Shown piece by piece: positions 41,901 through 49,200 of a stretch of DNA of 54,590 bases. The number at the start of each line of letters is the position of its first letter. The first letter of the stretch is position 1. Source of the stretch: Candidatus Cloacimonadota bacterium (GTDB lineage Bacteria; Cloacimonadota; Cloacimonadia; Cloacimonadales; Cloacimonadaceae). Made by a program: the position numbers and the translations under genes. The stretch lies in NCBI GenBank assembly GCA_029567705.1, contig JAKPXC010000085.1, positions 1 through 54,590 on the forward strand, in the 5' to 3' direction. The notes beneath the pieces are model-generated. The model had not been told where the DNA came from, searched no databases, and saw only the letters and a program-made list of their open reading frames with translations.

Positions 41901-42159
41901 GACGGCAATTCTCGTCCTCCGGGCAATCCTTGCAGCTATGGGAAAGGATGCTTTCTGAGGCGGGATCGTAGACCAGATCCACCGTGGCGGAGAATTGCTC
42001 TACTCTCTGGGGAGAAGCGTAGAACCGCATGTGGATGCGTCCCTCTTCATCCCGGAACTTCCAATGCAGCAGCTCTCCGGCCTCCAGGGCTATCACGGCG
42101 TGACTGAATACCCAGGAAGTGGAGTGTTCGTGGTAGTCTTTACTAAAGAGCTTGGCCAC
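38965..42159 (-). CDS. SNF2-family DNA-dependent ATPase/helicase with SWIM-like zinc finger
   Basis: 1064 residues. The N-terminus has a SWIM-like zinc motif (HSCKDCPEDENCRHYLSVL, CxxC-x5-CxH-like, about residues 76-94). A long middle region (about 100-590) resembles the bacterial SNF2-associated domain. The helicase core has ILADEMGLGKTVQTLSVL (Walker A), VILDEAQNIKN (motif II, DEAQ), LALSGTPFENDLTELWSI (motif III), KILIFSQFVSMLRII (IV), FLISLKAGGTGLNLSSA (V) and AIDRAHRIGQVNKVNVFRLI (VI). Bacterial relatives such as RapA-like and HepA-like proteins remodel protein-DNA complexes. Upstream it borders the divergent ferredoxin-nitroreductase gene; downstream it is coupled to the ATL gene. Confidence 0.96.
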   Translation of the reverse strand: MAKLFSKDYHEHSTSWVFSHAVIALEAGELLHWKFRDEEGRIHMRFYASPQRVEQFSATVDLVYDPASESILSHSCKDCPEDENCRHYLSVLRYAYFYLKSEILDMPLVETCNSHALRAPEALIRKLEDSAIQIEGIYNPESDKLRIHYGAYLALRLPELIHLSLGEIPEQMGVRKQKEILEQGSILSDEELRFWLYVHENRAAHSQKSHFYTIYKKSFPAALALLEKSGRKVQVKETGEELFFHAQPYPLSLRIEPSGRKNYRLNAVVVDELSTWFEGLPTWLFFRNQVYKVWLPLANPQIDKLFSNDLILTARDLVFYRTLVYHELRKYDIYLDFDERISLPAIVDEIPQVQIQLRKMGEAYILKGNLLYPDGESLPISVLRFRSPLVRYQTDPEAEESDRWYRIPASVTEQVEELYRSLPKADLNRLEEYSELLFEGEAAIDQLKKSVFELSEKDWDIEIDPEIERDFVYKAHLEVELQARQSDEIEWFNYELNYRYKDLSFSHEELRKYFKSGSEYLHTQDGRMIFISNPEVFYDMDKMIARSEARADATYRARLMNIPYYQRLMQDNPEMRILGDEYLQQMFSELLARKQHKEDSLPLYLQTVLRAYQKAGHSWLKMLAKYRLNGILADEMGLGKTVQTLSVLSSAPADSCSLVICPKTLLYNWAAEIEKFHTNIRYLVVEGNREERQTLLSTPNVQLIIMSYSLVLNEINTLKQMPFHWVILDEAQNIKNVTAQRTSAIKKLQANHRLALSGTPFENDLTELWSIFDFLMPGYLGSLSAFKKEYIHSELAEKNRQRLHKAVSPFILRRIKKDVLLELPDKQEQVSWCKLNPLQEKLYLQILDNVKQKLFPDRKPEETNYIHILAALTKLRQVCNHPHLANPDILPDPELSAKLELLMELVQDSLNSGHKILIFSQFVSMLRIIRAEMDKQGLDYAYLDGQTKERMAQVNRFNQDPQLRLFLISLKAGGTGLNLSSANTVILFDPWWNPMVEAQAIDRAHRIGQVNKVNVFRLITLGTVEEKIMKLQQGKRELFSSIIEEGQQLMRTMSEAEIRSLFEY

Positions 42160-42380
42160 AGGAATCCTTTATCTGCTGCGGCATTGTCTCTTCCCAAATC
42201 AGGCTTGAGACAGCCTTGATTCTGCCGGTGCTGGTTCCGGTCGTATGCACATTATCCTCCCCAATGAAGCTGATAAGTATATTCTGAGTTCAGGCCAACT
42301 TGTCAAGAGATTTCGGCACAAATAAACATAAAGACAGCTCGTCAGGCTGCAATCTGAGACAAAGCCAGGCAGTAATGTGC

Positions 42381-42409
42381 TTGACAAGTGAGGGATGGCA
42401 GGTAAATGA
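42381..42409 (+). promoter_or_regulatory. Promoter for the ferredoxin-nitroreductase gene
   Basis: TTGACA (42381-42386), 17-bp spacer, AAATGA (42404-42409), 27 bases before the ATG. The -35 is consensus; the -10 is weak. Confidence 0.5.
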
Positions 42410-42436
42410 TTCCCCATCACACAAAAGAGGTATGCC

Positions 42437-43261
42437 ATGCCAAACATCATCGTAAATACTGAGCTTTGCAACCGTTGCAACACGTGTGCTTCCATCTGCC
42501 TGATGCATATTATCAAGCCTGCGCAGGAAGAGAGCTATCCCTCTATTGACAGCCGGAATGAAAATAACTGCCTGCTTTGCGGGCATTGTGAGGCTTTTTG
42601 TCCACAACAGGCTCTGGTGCTGGATTATCTGACTGAGGAAAAGCAGCTTTACCAGGAAGAGGAAAGCATCATTGCCCCGCACCATTTGGCTTTGTATATG
42701 CAGAAACGCAGATCAATCCGCTATTTTAAACCTGAATCCGTGGCAAAGGAAACCATCACCGGGATTTTGGAAATCGCCCGTTATGCTCCCACCGGCGGAA
42801 ACTCGCAAACCGTCCAATGGCTGGTGATTCACGACCCCAAGGAAGTGAGGCGTATTTCCGGACTCACGGTGGAGTGGATGCGCAGCATCAAAGACACGCC
42901 GCATCCTCTGGCCAATTACGTGCCCAATATCATTAAGGATTGGGAAAATGGCCTCGATCCCATTTGCCGCAATGCTCCGCATCTGGTTTTTGCTCATATC
43001 CCCACCGGCGACTTTATCGATGACCGTACGGATGCCATCATCGCAATCACACACTTTGACATAGCGGCTCCGGCTTTCGGAGTGGGTGCCTGCTGGGCAG
43101 GATTCATCCAAATGGCCATAGATTCCTATGAACCCCTGATGGCGGCTCTGGATTTGCCTCCCAAGCGCAGTGTGGGATTTGGCTTGTTCTTTGGATATCC
43201 GGAGCTTGAAACCAAAGCCATACCCAGGAGGAACCCGCTGGAAGTCGTTTGGAGAACTTAG
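42437..43261 (+). CDS. Ferredoxin-domain nitroreductase family protein
   Basis: 274 residues. Residues 1-60 carry two 4Fe-4S clusters: CNRCNTCASIC and CLLCGHCEAFCP. Residues about 90-270 form an FMN-dependent nitroreductase domain (KRRSIRYFKPESVAKETI with FMN-contacting Arg residues, YAPTGGNSQTVQWLVI, and a C-terminal GFGLFFGYPELE). Such fusions pass electrons from ferredoxin clusters to FMN and reduce nitro compounds, quinones or similar acceptors in anaerobes. It has its own promoter and stands alone, divergent from the SNF2 gene. The physiological substrate is unknown. Confidence 0.94.
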   Translation: MPNIIVNTELCNRCNTCASICLMHIIKPAQEESYPSIDSRNENNCLLCGHCEAFCPQQALVLDYLTEEKQLYQEEESIIAPHHLALYMQKRRSIRYFKPESVAKETITGILEIARYAPTGGNSQTVQWLVIHDPKEVRRISGLTVEWMRSIKDTPHPLANYVPNIIKDWENGLDPICRNAPHLVFAHIPTGDFIDDRTDAIIAITHFDIAAPAFGVGACWAGFIQMAIDSYEPLMAALDLPPKRSVGFGLFFGYPELETKAIPRRNPLEVVWRT

Positions 43262-43355
43262 CCATTGGCTGAGGAAGCCCAAACCAGGCTCGCCTGGCCA
43301 GATTTGACAAAAGTGTTAAGCTCTAGGAACTGATCCAAGCTAAGGAGGATTCAGT

Positions 43356-43421
43356 ATGACTTTGTTCTTACCTGAACTGCTTGCATTATCGATAGTTGCA
43401 GGAAGCTTTCCGAGTGTGTAA
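43356..43421 (+). CDS. Tiny ORF with strong RBS, 21 residues, probably a remnant
   Basis: ATG at 43356 follows AAGGAGG by six bases and a TTGACA box lies about 50 bases upstream. It encodes the hydrophobic peptide MTLFLPELLALSIVAGSFPS plus V. It might be the broken start of a membrane protein gene or a real small membrane peptide. It lies in the 234-base gap before the convergent restriction endonuclease gene. Confidence 0.3.
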   Translation: MTLFLPELLALSIVAGSFPSV

Positions 43422-43495
43422 ACGCTCGAAAGAAAGGCCCACTCAAGTTATGCTTGCTTAATAAGGCTCCCTTATTGAGTCATTTACTCTAATAG

Positions 43496-44260
43496 TTATT
43501 TACGAACTTGGCTCTTTGGCGCTATTTCATAAGATGAATTCCTTTTGACGATTTGAAGCCAGTTAATCTTCCCATTCTTGTCACAAAACTCTTTGCTGAA
43601 CTGGAGTGTTAACCTATTCATAAGCGCATAGTACTCATCCATGAAGGTATCATTTCTCTGCTTTGCCTGTGTTCCAAGAGGTTCAATAAGTTTAAGGTAA
43701 AGGTCTTTATCTCCCGAGATAAACTCCCAGAAGGCCTGTCCACAGTACTTGTAGTAGTTACCACTCTTAAGCTCTATGGAACATTTACCGTAACAACAGC
43801 CATTAACCGCTACGATGTTTAACTTTGATTTAGAAGTAGATAGCGTTTTTCTTGCCGAATCAAAGCTCTGCTTCATCTTCTTGATTTGTTCTGAGTTACC
43901 CCAATTGGGTCCAGATTTTATACTCACTAAGTACCTTACATCATCTTTATCAAACTCAAGGTCGATCCCATTCGCTGAAGATTTCCGGCCCCCATATACC
44001 ATTCTGTTAATATAAATAGCTAGCCCTTCAAGCCAATCTCCAAAAATTGTTTCCTCACTAGAGCTTATATGAGCCTCCAGTATTCCCTTTACCAATTCCG
44101 AAGCTAATTCGAGGTTCTTAACTTTAAACAGATATGGATTCTTTCTGGTAAGGAGTTTCGGTAAGTCGATTTTCGATAAGCTTTGTAACCGACTCTGATG
44201 AAACATTTGTATGTTTGTCTCTACGTAATTCTCAATATTCTCAATAGATAACGGGTTCAT
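43496..44260 (-). CDS. Type II restriction endonuclease (PD-(D/E)xK-like)
   Basis: 254 residues. Called as a restriction enzyme mainly by its 20-base overlap with a DNA methyltransferase gene. A catalytic core is visible: GIDLEFDKDD (Asp100) and, 13 residues later, YLVSIKSGPNWGNS with Ser113-Ile-Lys115 in place of Glu-x-Lys, a variant seen in some restriction enzymes. WLEGLAIYINRMVYGGRKSS precedes it. The C-terminal FWEFISGDKDLYLKLIEPLG and QRNDTFMDEYYALMNRLTLQF look familiar from type II enzymes, but I cannot name the subfamily or recognition site. A/T-rich compared with neighbours, consistent with horizontal acquisition. Confidence 0.82.
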   Translation of the reverse strand: MNPLSIENIENYVETNIQMFHQSRLQSLSKIDLPKLLTRKNPYLFKVKNLELASELVKGILEAHISSSEETIFGDWLEGLAIYINRMVYGGRKSSANGIDLEFDKDDVRYLVSIKSGPNWGNSEQIKKMKQSFDSARKTLSTSKSKLNIVAVNGCCYGKCSIELKSGNYYKYCGQAFWEFISGDKDLYLKLIEPLGTQAKQRNDTFMDEYYALMNRLTLQFSKEFCDKNGKINWLQIVKRNSSYEIAPKSQVRK

Positions 44261-45161
44261 AACAGCCTTCCTCCTCGTTATATATCAAGCCTATGTCACT
44301 AAGTCTTTCTTTGGTCATTTCAACATACTCGGGAACTATGTCTATGCCGATACAACTTCGATTCAATTTTTCTGCAACAAGCATAGTTGTTCCGGAACCT
44401 AGAAACGGATCCAGTATAGTATCATGCTCTTTAGTAAAGAGCTTAATGAACCATTCTGGTATATCTTGCGGAAATGCCGCGCTATGGTTCTTGTTGTAAC
44501 ACTCCGTAGCTAGAGTCAACACGTTTGTTGGGTAGACCATTTCTCTGCCTATCCAATTTGAAACATTCTTCCCAAAACCGCTGTTGTTCTTCGCATTATC
44601 TCGAATTCTATCGGTATCCGACAGGTTACTTAGCCTCGTTTTTGCCCAATCTCCAATTGGGACTTTCACAGCATCCTGATCCATATAAAAGTGCCTAGAT
44701 TTGTTGAACTGCAGTAATCTCTCCCAACTATCACGAAACCGATTCGGCCATTTACCGGGATAGCAGTTCTTTTTGTTCCATATGAATTCCTCTGTCCAGA
44801 GCCACCCTTGTTTCCTCATTTCCAGAATCAACTCAATTACGTATGTGCTTCTCTCTCCGTTTATTACTTTTTCTTTAATGTTAAGGATAAAAGTCCCAGT
44901 TGGTTTTAGTACCCTCTGGAGTTCTGAAGCAATTGGCATAAACCAATCAACGTATTCTTCTGCTTTGATCCCTCCATAAGTTTGTTTACGTTGGTCAGAA
45001 TAGGGAGGAGACGTAATAACTAAGTCCACACTATCACTTGAGATGTTCTGCAAGATGCTCTTTGAATCACCTAAAAGCACAGCATATTTATTCTTCTTCC
45101 TTTCGTTGTCTAGCATGATCGCTCTGTTGTAAGCATTTATCGACTTTATGGGGTACGCCAT
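44241..45161 (-). CDS. DNA methyltransferase, probably N4-cytosine type, of a type II RM system
   Basis: 306 residues. Order of motifs is catalytic first, SAM-binding last (beta-class): TSPPYSDQR (motif IV, SPPY, residues 51-54) and VLKPTGTFILNIKEK at the N-terminal side, then DTILDPFLGSGTTMLVAEKL (motif I, FxGxG) and CIGIDIVPEYVEM at the C-terminal side. SPPY, as against NPPY/DPPY, favours N4-cytosine methylation, though beta-class adenine enzymes with SPPY exist. The ATG has a perfect AGGAGG site and a TTGACA box upstream (45219-45224). It would protect host DNA from the overlapping endonuclease. Confidence 0.92.
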   Translation of the reverse strand: MAYPIKSINAYNRAIMLDNERKKNKYAVLLGDSKSILQNISSDSVDLVITSPPYSDQRKQTYGGIKAEEYVDWFMPIASELQRVLKPTGTFILNIKEKVINGERSTYVIELILEMRKQGWLWTEEFIWNKKNCYPGKWPNRFRDSWERLLQFNKSRHFYMDQDAVKVPIGDWAKTRLSNLSDTDRIRDNAKNNSGFGKNVSNWIGREMVYPTNVLTLATECYNKNHSAAFPQDIPEWFIKLFTKEHDTILDPFLGSGTTMLVAEKLNRSCIGIDIVPEYVEMTKERLSDIGLIYNEEEGCYEPVIY

Positions 45162-45195
45162 TACTATATCCTCCTAGACTCAGTACTCTTGGCGT

Positions 45196-45224
45196 CAATT
45201 ATGCAATGCTCAGTTCTTTGTCAA
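45196..45224 (-). promoter_or_regulatory. Promoter of the RM operon
   Basis: On the minus strand TTGACA (45224-45219), 17-bp spacer, TAATTG (45201-45196), followed by AGGAGG and the methyltransferase ATG. Confidence 0.4.
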
Positions 45225-45585
45225 TAAAAAGGATAGACTTGATTTTCATTTTCGACTTGACACAAGGGAATTACCTAAGAGTCTAACTCAGATAAGGAGA
45301 AACAAGTGAACAGCATCTGGGGCTCATTGCCGTATTGCAATACCTCTCCGGGAGTAAAAATGGTCTCTAGGAGCTGTACCTATGCTGATGCCATCGCTGT
45401 CTGGTTCTCCGATACCATGAGCATCCCGTCCCTCAGAGACTGCGGGATATGGAGGAATGCGGTTTTATCTATGACCTGGCTGTGAGCAGCTTCTTGCTCT
45501 TTGAAGATTGCAGCTTCACTGGTAAACGTTTCGATTGGTACCCCCACTAAGGAGTAGCTCATCTATTCCTAATGCGTCGCCGAGT

Positions 45586-45654
45586 CTTCGCCGAGTCTTG
45601 CAGGACTCTTCCCGAGCAAAGTGTTCGGGAAGAGTCCTGCAAGAGTCGGCGAAG
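45586..45654. repeat. Family A 69-bp palindrome, copy 4 (reverse)
   Basis: 30-bp arms (45586-45615, 45625-45654) with one mismatch; the loop GCAAAGTGT is the reverse complement of the other three copies, so this copy is inverted. GGGAGAAATTGGAG follows, as it does, approximately, at other copies. Confidence 0.9.
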
Positions 45655-45731
45655 AGTCCGGGAGAAATTGGAGAGGAAGAAGGGACAGGTGCTGATTCCG
45701 CTACCAGTCCAAAGAGATATAGTCTGAGCGT

Positions 45732-45983
45732 AGCACAACCCGATTTATCGGGTTTTCAGACGAGAGGCGGTGGTTTCAACCACCGTATCTGGCAGAGCCA
45801 GAGAACAATATATCAATCCAGCGTGTTACAAGCTCACTGAGGGGTAGATCTTGCTTCGGGCACCAGCCCGAAGCAAGATCTACCCCTCAGTGAGCCTGTG
45901 ATGGGGAAAAACTAGTGAGAGCCCCCAAAGTACGGTGGTTGAAACCACCGCCTCTCGTCTGAAAACCCATTGAAATGGGTTTG
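45732..45983. repeat. Nested-palindrome element (BIME-like)
   Basis: Outer arms 45750-45787 and 45931-45968 are a perfect 38-bp inverted repeat, beginning GGGTTTTCAGACGAGAGGCG. Each is flanked by its own small palindrome (AACCCGATTTATCGGGTT; AACCCATTGAAATGGGTTT). In the centre, 45832-45861 and 45866-45895 form a perfect 30-bp stem with the 4-nt loop ACCA. No coding content. The design resembles paired REP sequences of the kind moved by Y1-type (RAYT) transposases, but none is in the window. Confidence 0.8.
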
Positions 45984-46293
45984 GATTCCTCTGCTTCTCT
46001 CTGTTGTTCTCTGTGTCCTCTGTGGTTATAAAATCCGTGGCAGCATAGCTTGCTGAGGATACCAGCGTTTTTTGCAGCCCGGCAATCCTCTAAATGGTGT
46101 CTACAATCTCCCCAGGATTGTCACAGAGGTTTACAGATGAACCTAAAGCCCTAAACTGCAATGCTATTCACTGAGCTGCGAATCTCTTTTTGCAGCATAG
46201 TATTAACCACACTTAACGATAAGAGTTATATCGGATAAAAAGAGGAATAATTATTGCATCTAATGAGTGCAAATCAAATTTGTGGAGGAATTG

Positions 46294-49200
46294 ATGGGAA
46301 AGGTCAGGAACCTTGATACTTTTCGGATCCATAGGGGATGGATTGTTTTGCTTGCCCTGCTGGCAAGCTTATGGACGGCTTTGTGTTATGCGGGGAGCCC
46401 CGGTTTTAGCCTGAAGAGCAGTGATGAAAATAGAATCGTCCTGGAATTGGAGTCTTCTGAACTTGAAATCCAAGCCGAGAACATCGGGGGAAACCTCTAT
46501 AGCCGCCTAAGTATGGCAGGTGCCGCAAGCTCCGCCGGGGAAGGCTCTCCCGATCTTCCGGTCTATTCCGGCAGAGTGGTGATCCCGGCAAACGCCAGCT
46601 ACAATATCAGTTACGAGTGTCTGAATCCGCGGGATTACGAGGTGGCTCGTCCCATGCCTGTGCTACCCGAATCCGGCCGCAGCCTGGTGCTCTCCGAGGT
46701 TTACCGGGAATCTGCCGAGTATCCTGCGGAACATGTGAATAGCGGTGGTGATGGATGGTTGAGAGATTTTCGGGTGCTGAGTCTGCAGGTTTGTCCCGTC
46801 GCATGGGAACCCATCCGTGCCAGGCTCAGAAGATTTGAGAAGATCCGTGTCTTTATCGAGCTGAGCTATCCGGAAGGTCGGGCAACTCCTTACACGAGCT
46901 ATAGCTACGCCTTCAAAGATGTATATGAAGCCCAAATCCTGAATTTCGGGGATTACCGCAATCTGGTGCATGGTCCATCCAATTCCAAAGTTCTGATCAT
47001 TCATGGTGAGTATAACAATGCAATCTTTCGGGCCAAGCTGAATGAATTCATTGCCTGGAAACGGCAAAAGGGCTTTGATGTGACGGTTGCCAGCACTTCC
47101 GTTGCGGGGAATTCCAACGTGGAGATCAAAGCCTACATCCAAAGCCTTTATAATAACCCGGAAACACGTCCCGACTACATTATCCTGGTGGGAGACGTCA
47201 CGGGGAACTTCCCGGTTCCCACCTGGTATGAGGTGGAATCCGGTTACAATGGCGAAGGGGATGATCCCTACACCAAGCTTTGCGGAAATGATGATCTGGT
47301 GGATGCTTTTATCGGCAGGATATCTGCCGAAGATACTTCCCAGCTTGGGACTATTCTAAACAAGATCTATGCTTACGAGAAGAACGTGGATAACAGCACA
47401 CCGGCTGGGGATTGGCTGAACCGGATGCTGTTGATCGGCGATCCCTTTGAATCCGGCATCTCCTGCGCTTATGTGACTCACCATATTCATGAGATTGCTC
47501 AGGAAGTGAATCCAGATTACAGCTTTATCGAGGATTACGGGAATCATCCTGCCCCCACCATGACTCAGGGGATGAACCAGGGAGTGGGCTTCTTTACATA
47601 TCGCGGTATCTATGGAGTGAGCGGGTGGGATCCCGCTACACCGCTGTACAACGGCAATAAACTGCCTCATTCGGCGATCCTGACTTGCGGTACCGGGAGT
47701 TTCGGTTCCACCGCCTTTTCCGAGGTGCTGATCCGCCAGGGTACGGAGGCTGTTCCCGCCGGAGCTGTTACCTGTGTTGGCATGGCCACCACGGGCACGC
47801 ATACAGCCTTGAACAATTCTCTGATGGTCGGTATGATGGACGGGGTTTTCTCTTATGGGATGCGCACCATGGGGGAGGCTCTCTTGAACGGGAAGCTCTA
47901 TACCCATGCGGTTTATGCTTCCACCATGCCCGCCCATGTGCGGTTCTTTTCCCATTGGTGCAATCTGATGGGCGATCCCACTCTGGAAACTTGGGTAGGC
48001 CTTCCCAAGACCCTCAATCTTTCTGTTCCTCAAGAGATACCGGTGGGTACCACTCTAGTTCAGATAGAGGTTCTCGATGGAGCTTTTTCTCCGGTGGAAA
48101 CAGCTTCTGTAACGGCATACAGCCCTGGTGAAGATACCATTTTGGCCAAAGCCTTCACCGGAGCAGACGGCATTGCCTACCTGAACTTACCGGAAGGCAC
48201 TACTCAGATATTGGTAACTGCTGCCAAGCATAACTTTAAGCCGGTGCAGCAGATAGTGGCTTTTAATCCCGAAGGCTCCCTGGCTTATAATTCCCTGAAC
48301 GTGATCGATGATGGCAGCCAGGGCTCCCTTGGCAATGGAGACGGGATAGCCAATCCTGGAGAGACTATCGCTCTGGAGCTGGGGATTCTCAATAGCATGG
48401 ATACGGCTGTGAATGGCTTCACTGCTCAGATTGCCAGCCTGAATCCTCATGTGGAGATCATAACTGCCGGTGCAAACTATCCTGCTATGGGAGCAGGGGA
48501 TATCTCCTGCAGTATCAATCCCTTCCTTATCCGCTTGAGCTCCAATATCGCTCCTCTGGAACGTATCCGCTTCGCTTTGACCTTGAGTGGAGATTTCGGG
48601 GCTGATCTGGTGATTCAGTTCTATCTGAATGGTTACAATGCCTGCCTGGAGCCTTTGAACTACAGTATCAGCGCTGGAGGAGACAACGTTCTGGATCCCG
48701 GTGAGACTGCCAGCCTGAGCCTTCAGATCAGAAACGATGGCAGCTATCTTGCAAATGATCTGATGGGCAAGCTGACCTCCCTGAATAGCTTGGTGAGCGT
48801 TGGGGATTCTCTTTCCACTTTTGGCACTTTGCTTCCGGGCGCAGAAGCTGCATCTGCTCAGAGCTTTGGCATTACTGCGCACAGCCGTCTGGTGCCCGGC
48901 ATGCAGATACCTCTCAAGCTGGAGCTCACCAATGCTGCTGGATTCAACCAGTTCTGCATCTTCAATATCCCGGTGGGGATAGTGACGCAGAACGACCCAT
49001 TGGGGCCGGACGAATATGGTTATCTGATCTACGATACCACGGATACTTCCTATCCGGAATGTCCCGTGTATGATTGGATCGAGATTAACCCCAATCTGGG
49101 AGGTCTGGGCGTTGAAGTGCCGAATCTTTGGGATAGCGGTATCTGGTTTGGAGAAGGAGACGATTATCAAGCTAAATCTCTGGCTGTTTTGGATCTGCCT

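Larger units (their letters stand above)
45162..46293. other. Intergenic region with repeats and a possible small gene
   Basis: About 1.1 kb. 45306-45485 (plus) is a 59-codon GTG-initiated frame with AAGGAG six bases before it; on the opposite strand 45380-45562 is a 60-codon frame containing DKTAFLHIPQSLRDGMLMVS, which reads more like protein. They overlap, so at most one is real; both may be gene remnants. 45586-45654 is family A copy 4, 45732-45983 a nested-palindrome element. 45990-46293 contains the upstream region of the giant C25 gene; I see no clear -35/-10 there. Confidence 0.5.

Noticed and set aside
40594-41958. 454-codon plus-strand frame inside the SNF2 gene
   Set aside because: Antisense shadow of a well-supported gene; no ribosome-binding site and no recognisable domain.
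45306-45562. Two overlapping opposite-strand small frames (59 and 60 codons)
   Set aside because: One has a good RBS, the other a more protein-like sequence. Neither is recognisable and they exclude each other, so neither is annotated as a gene.
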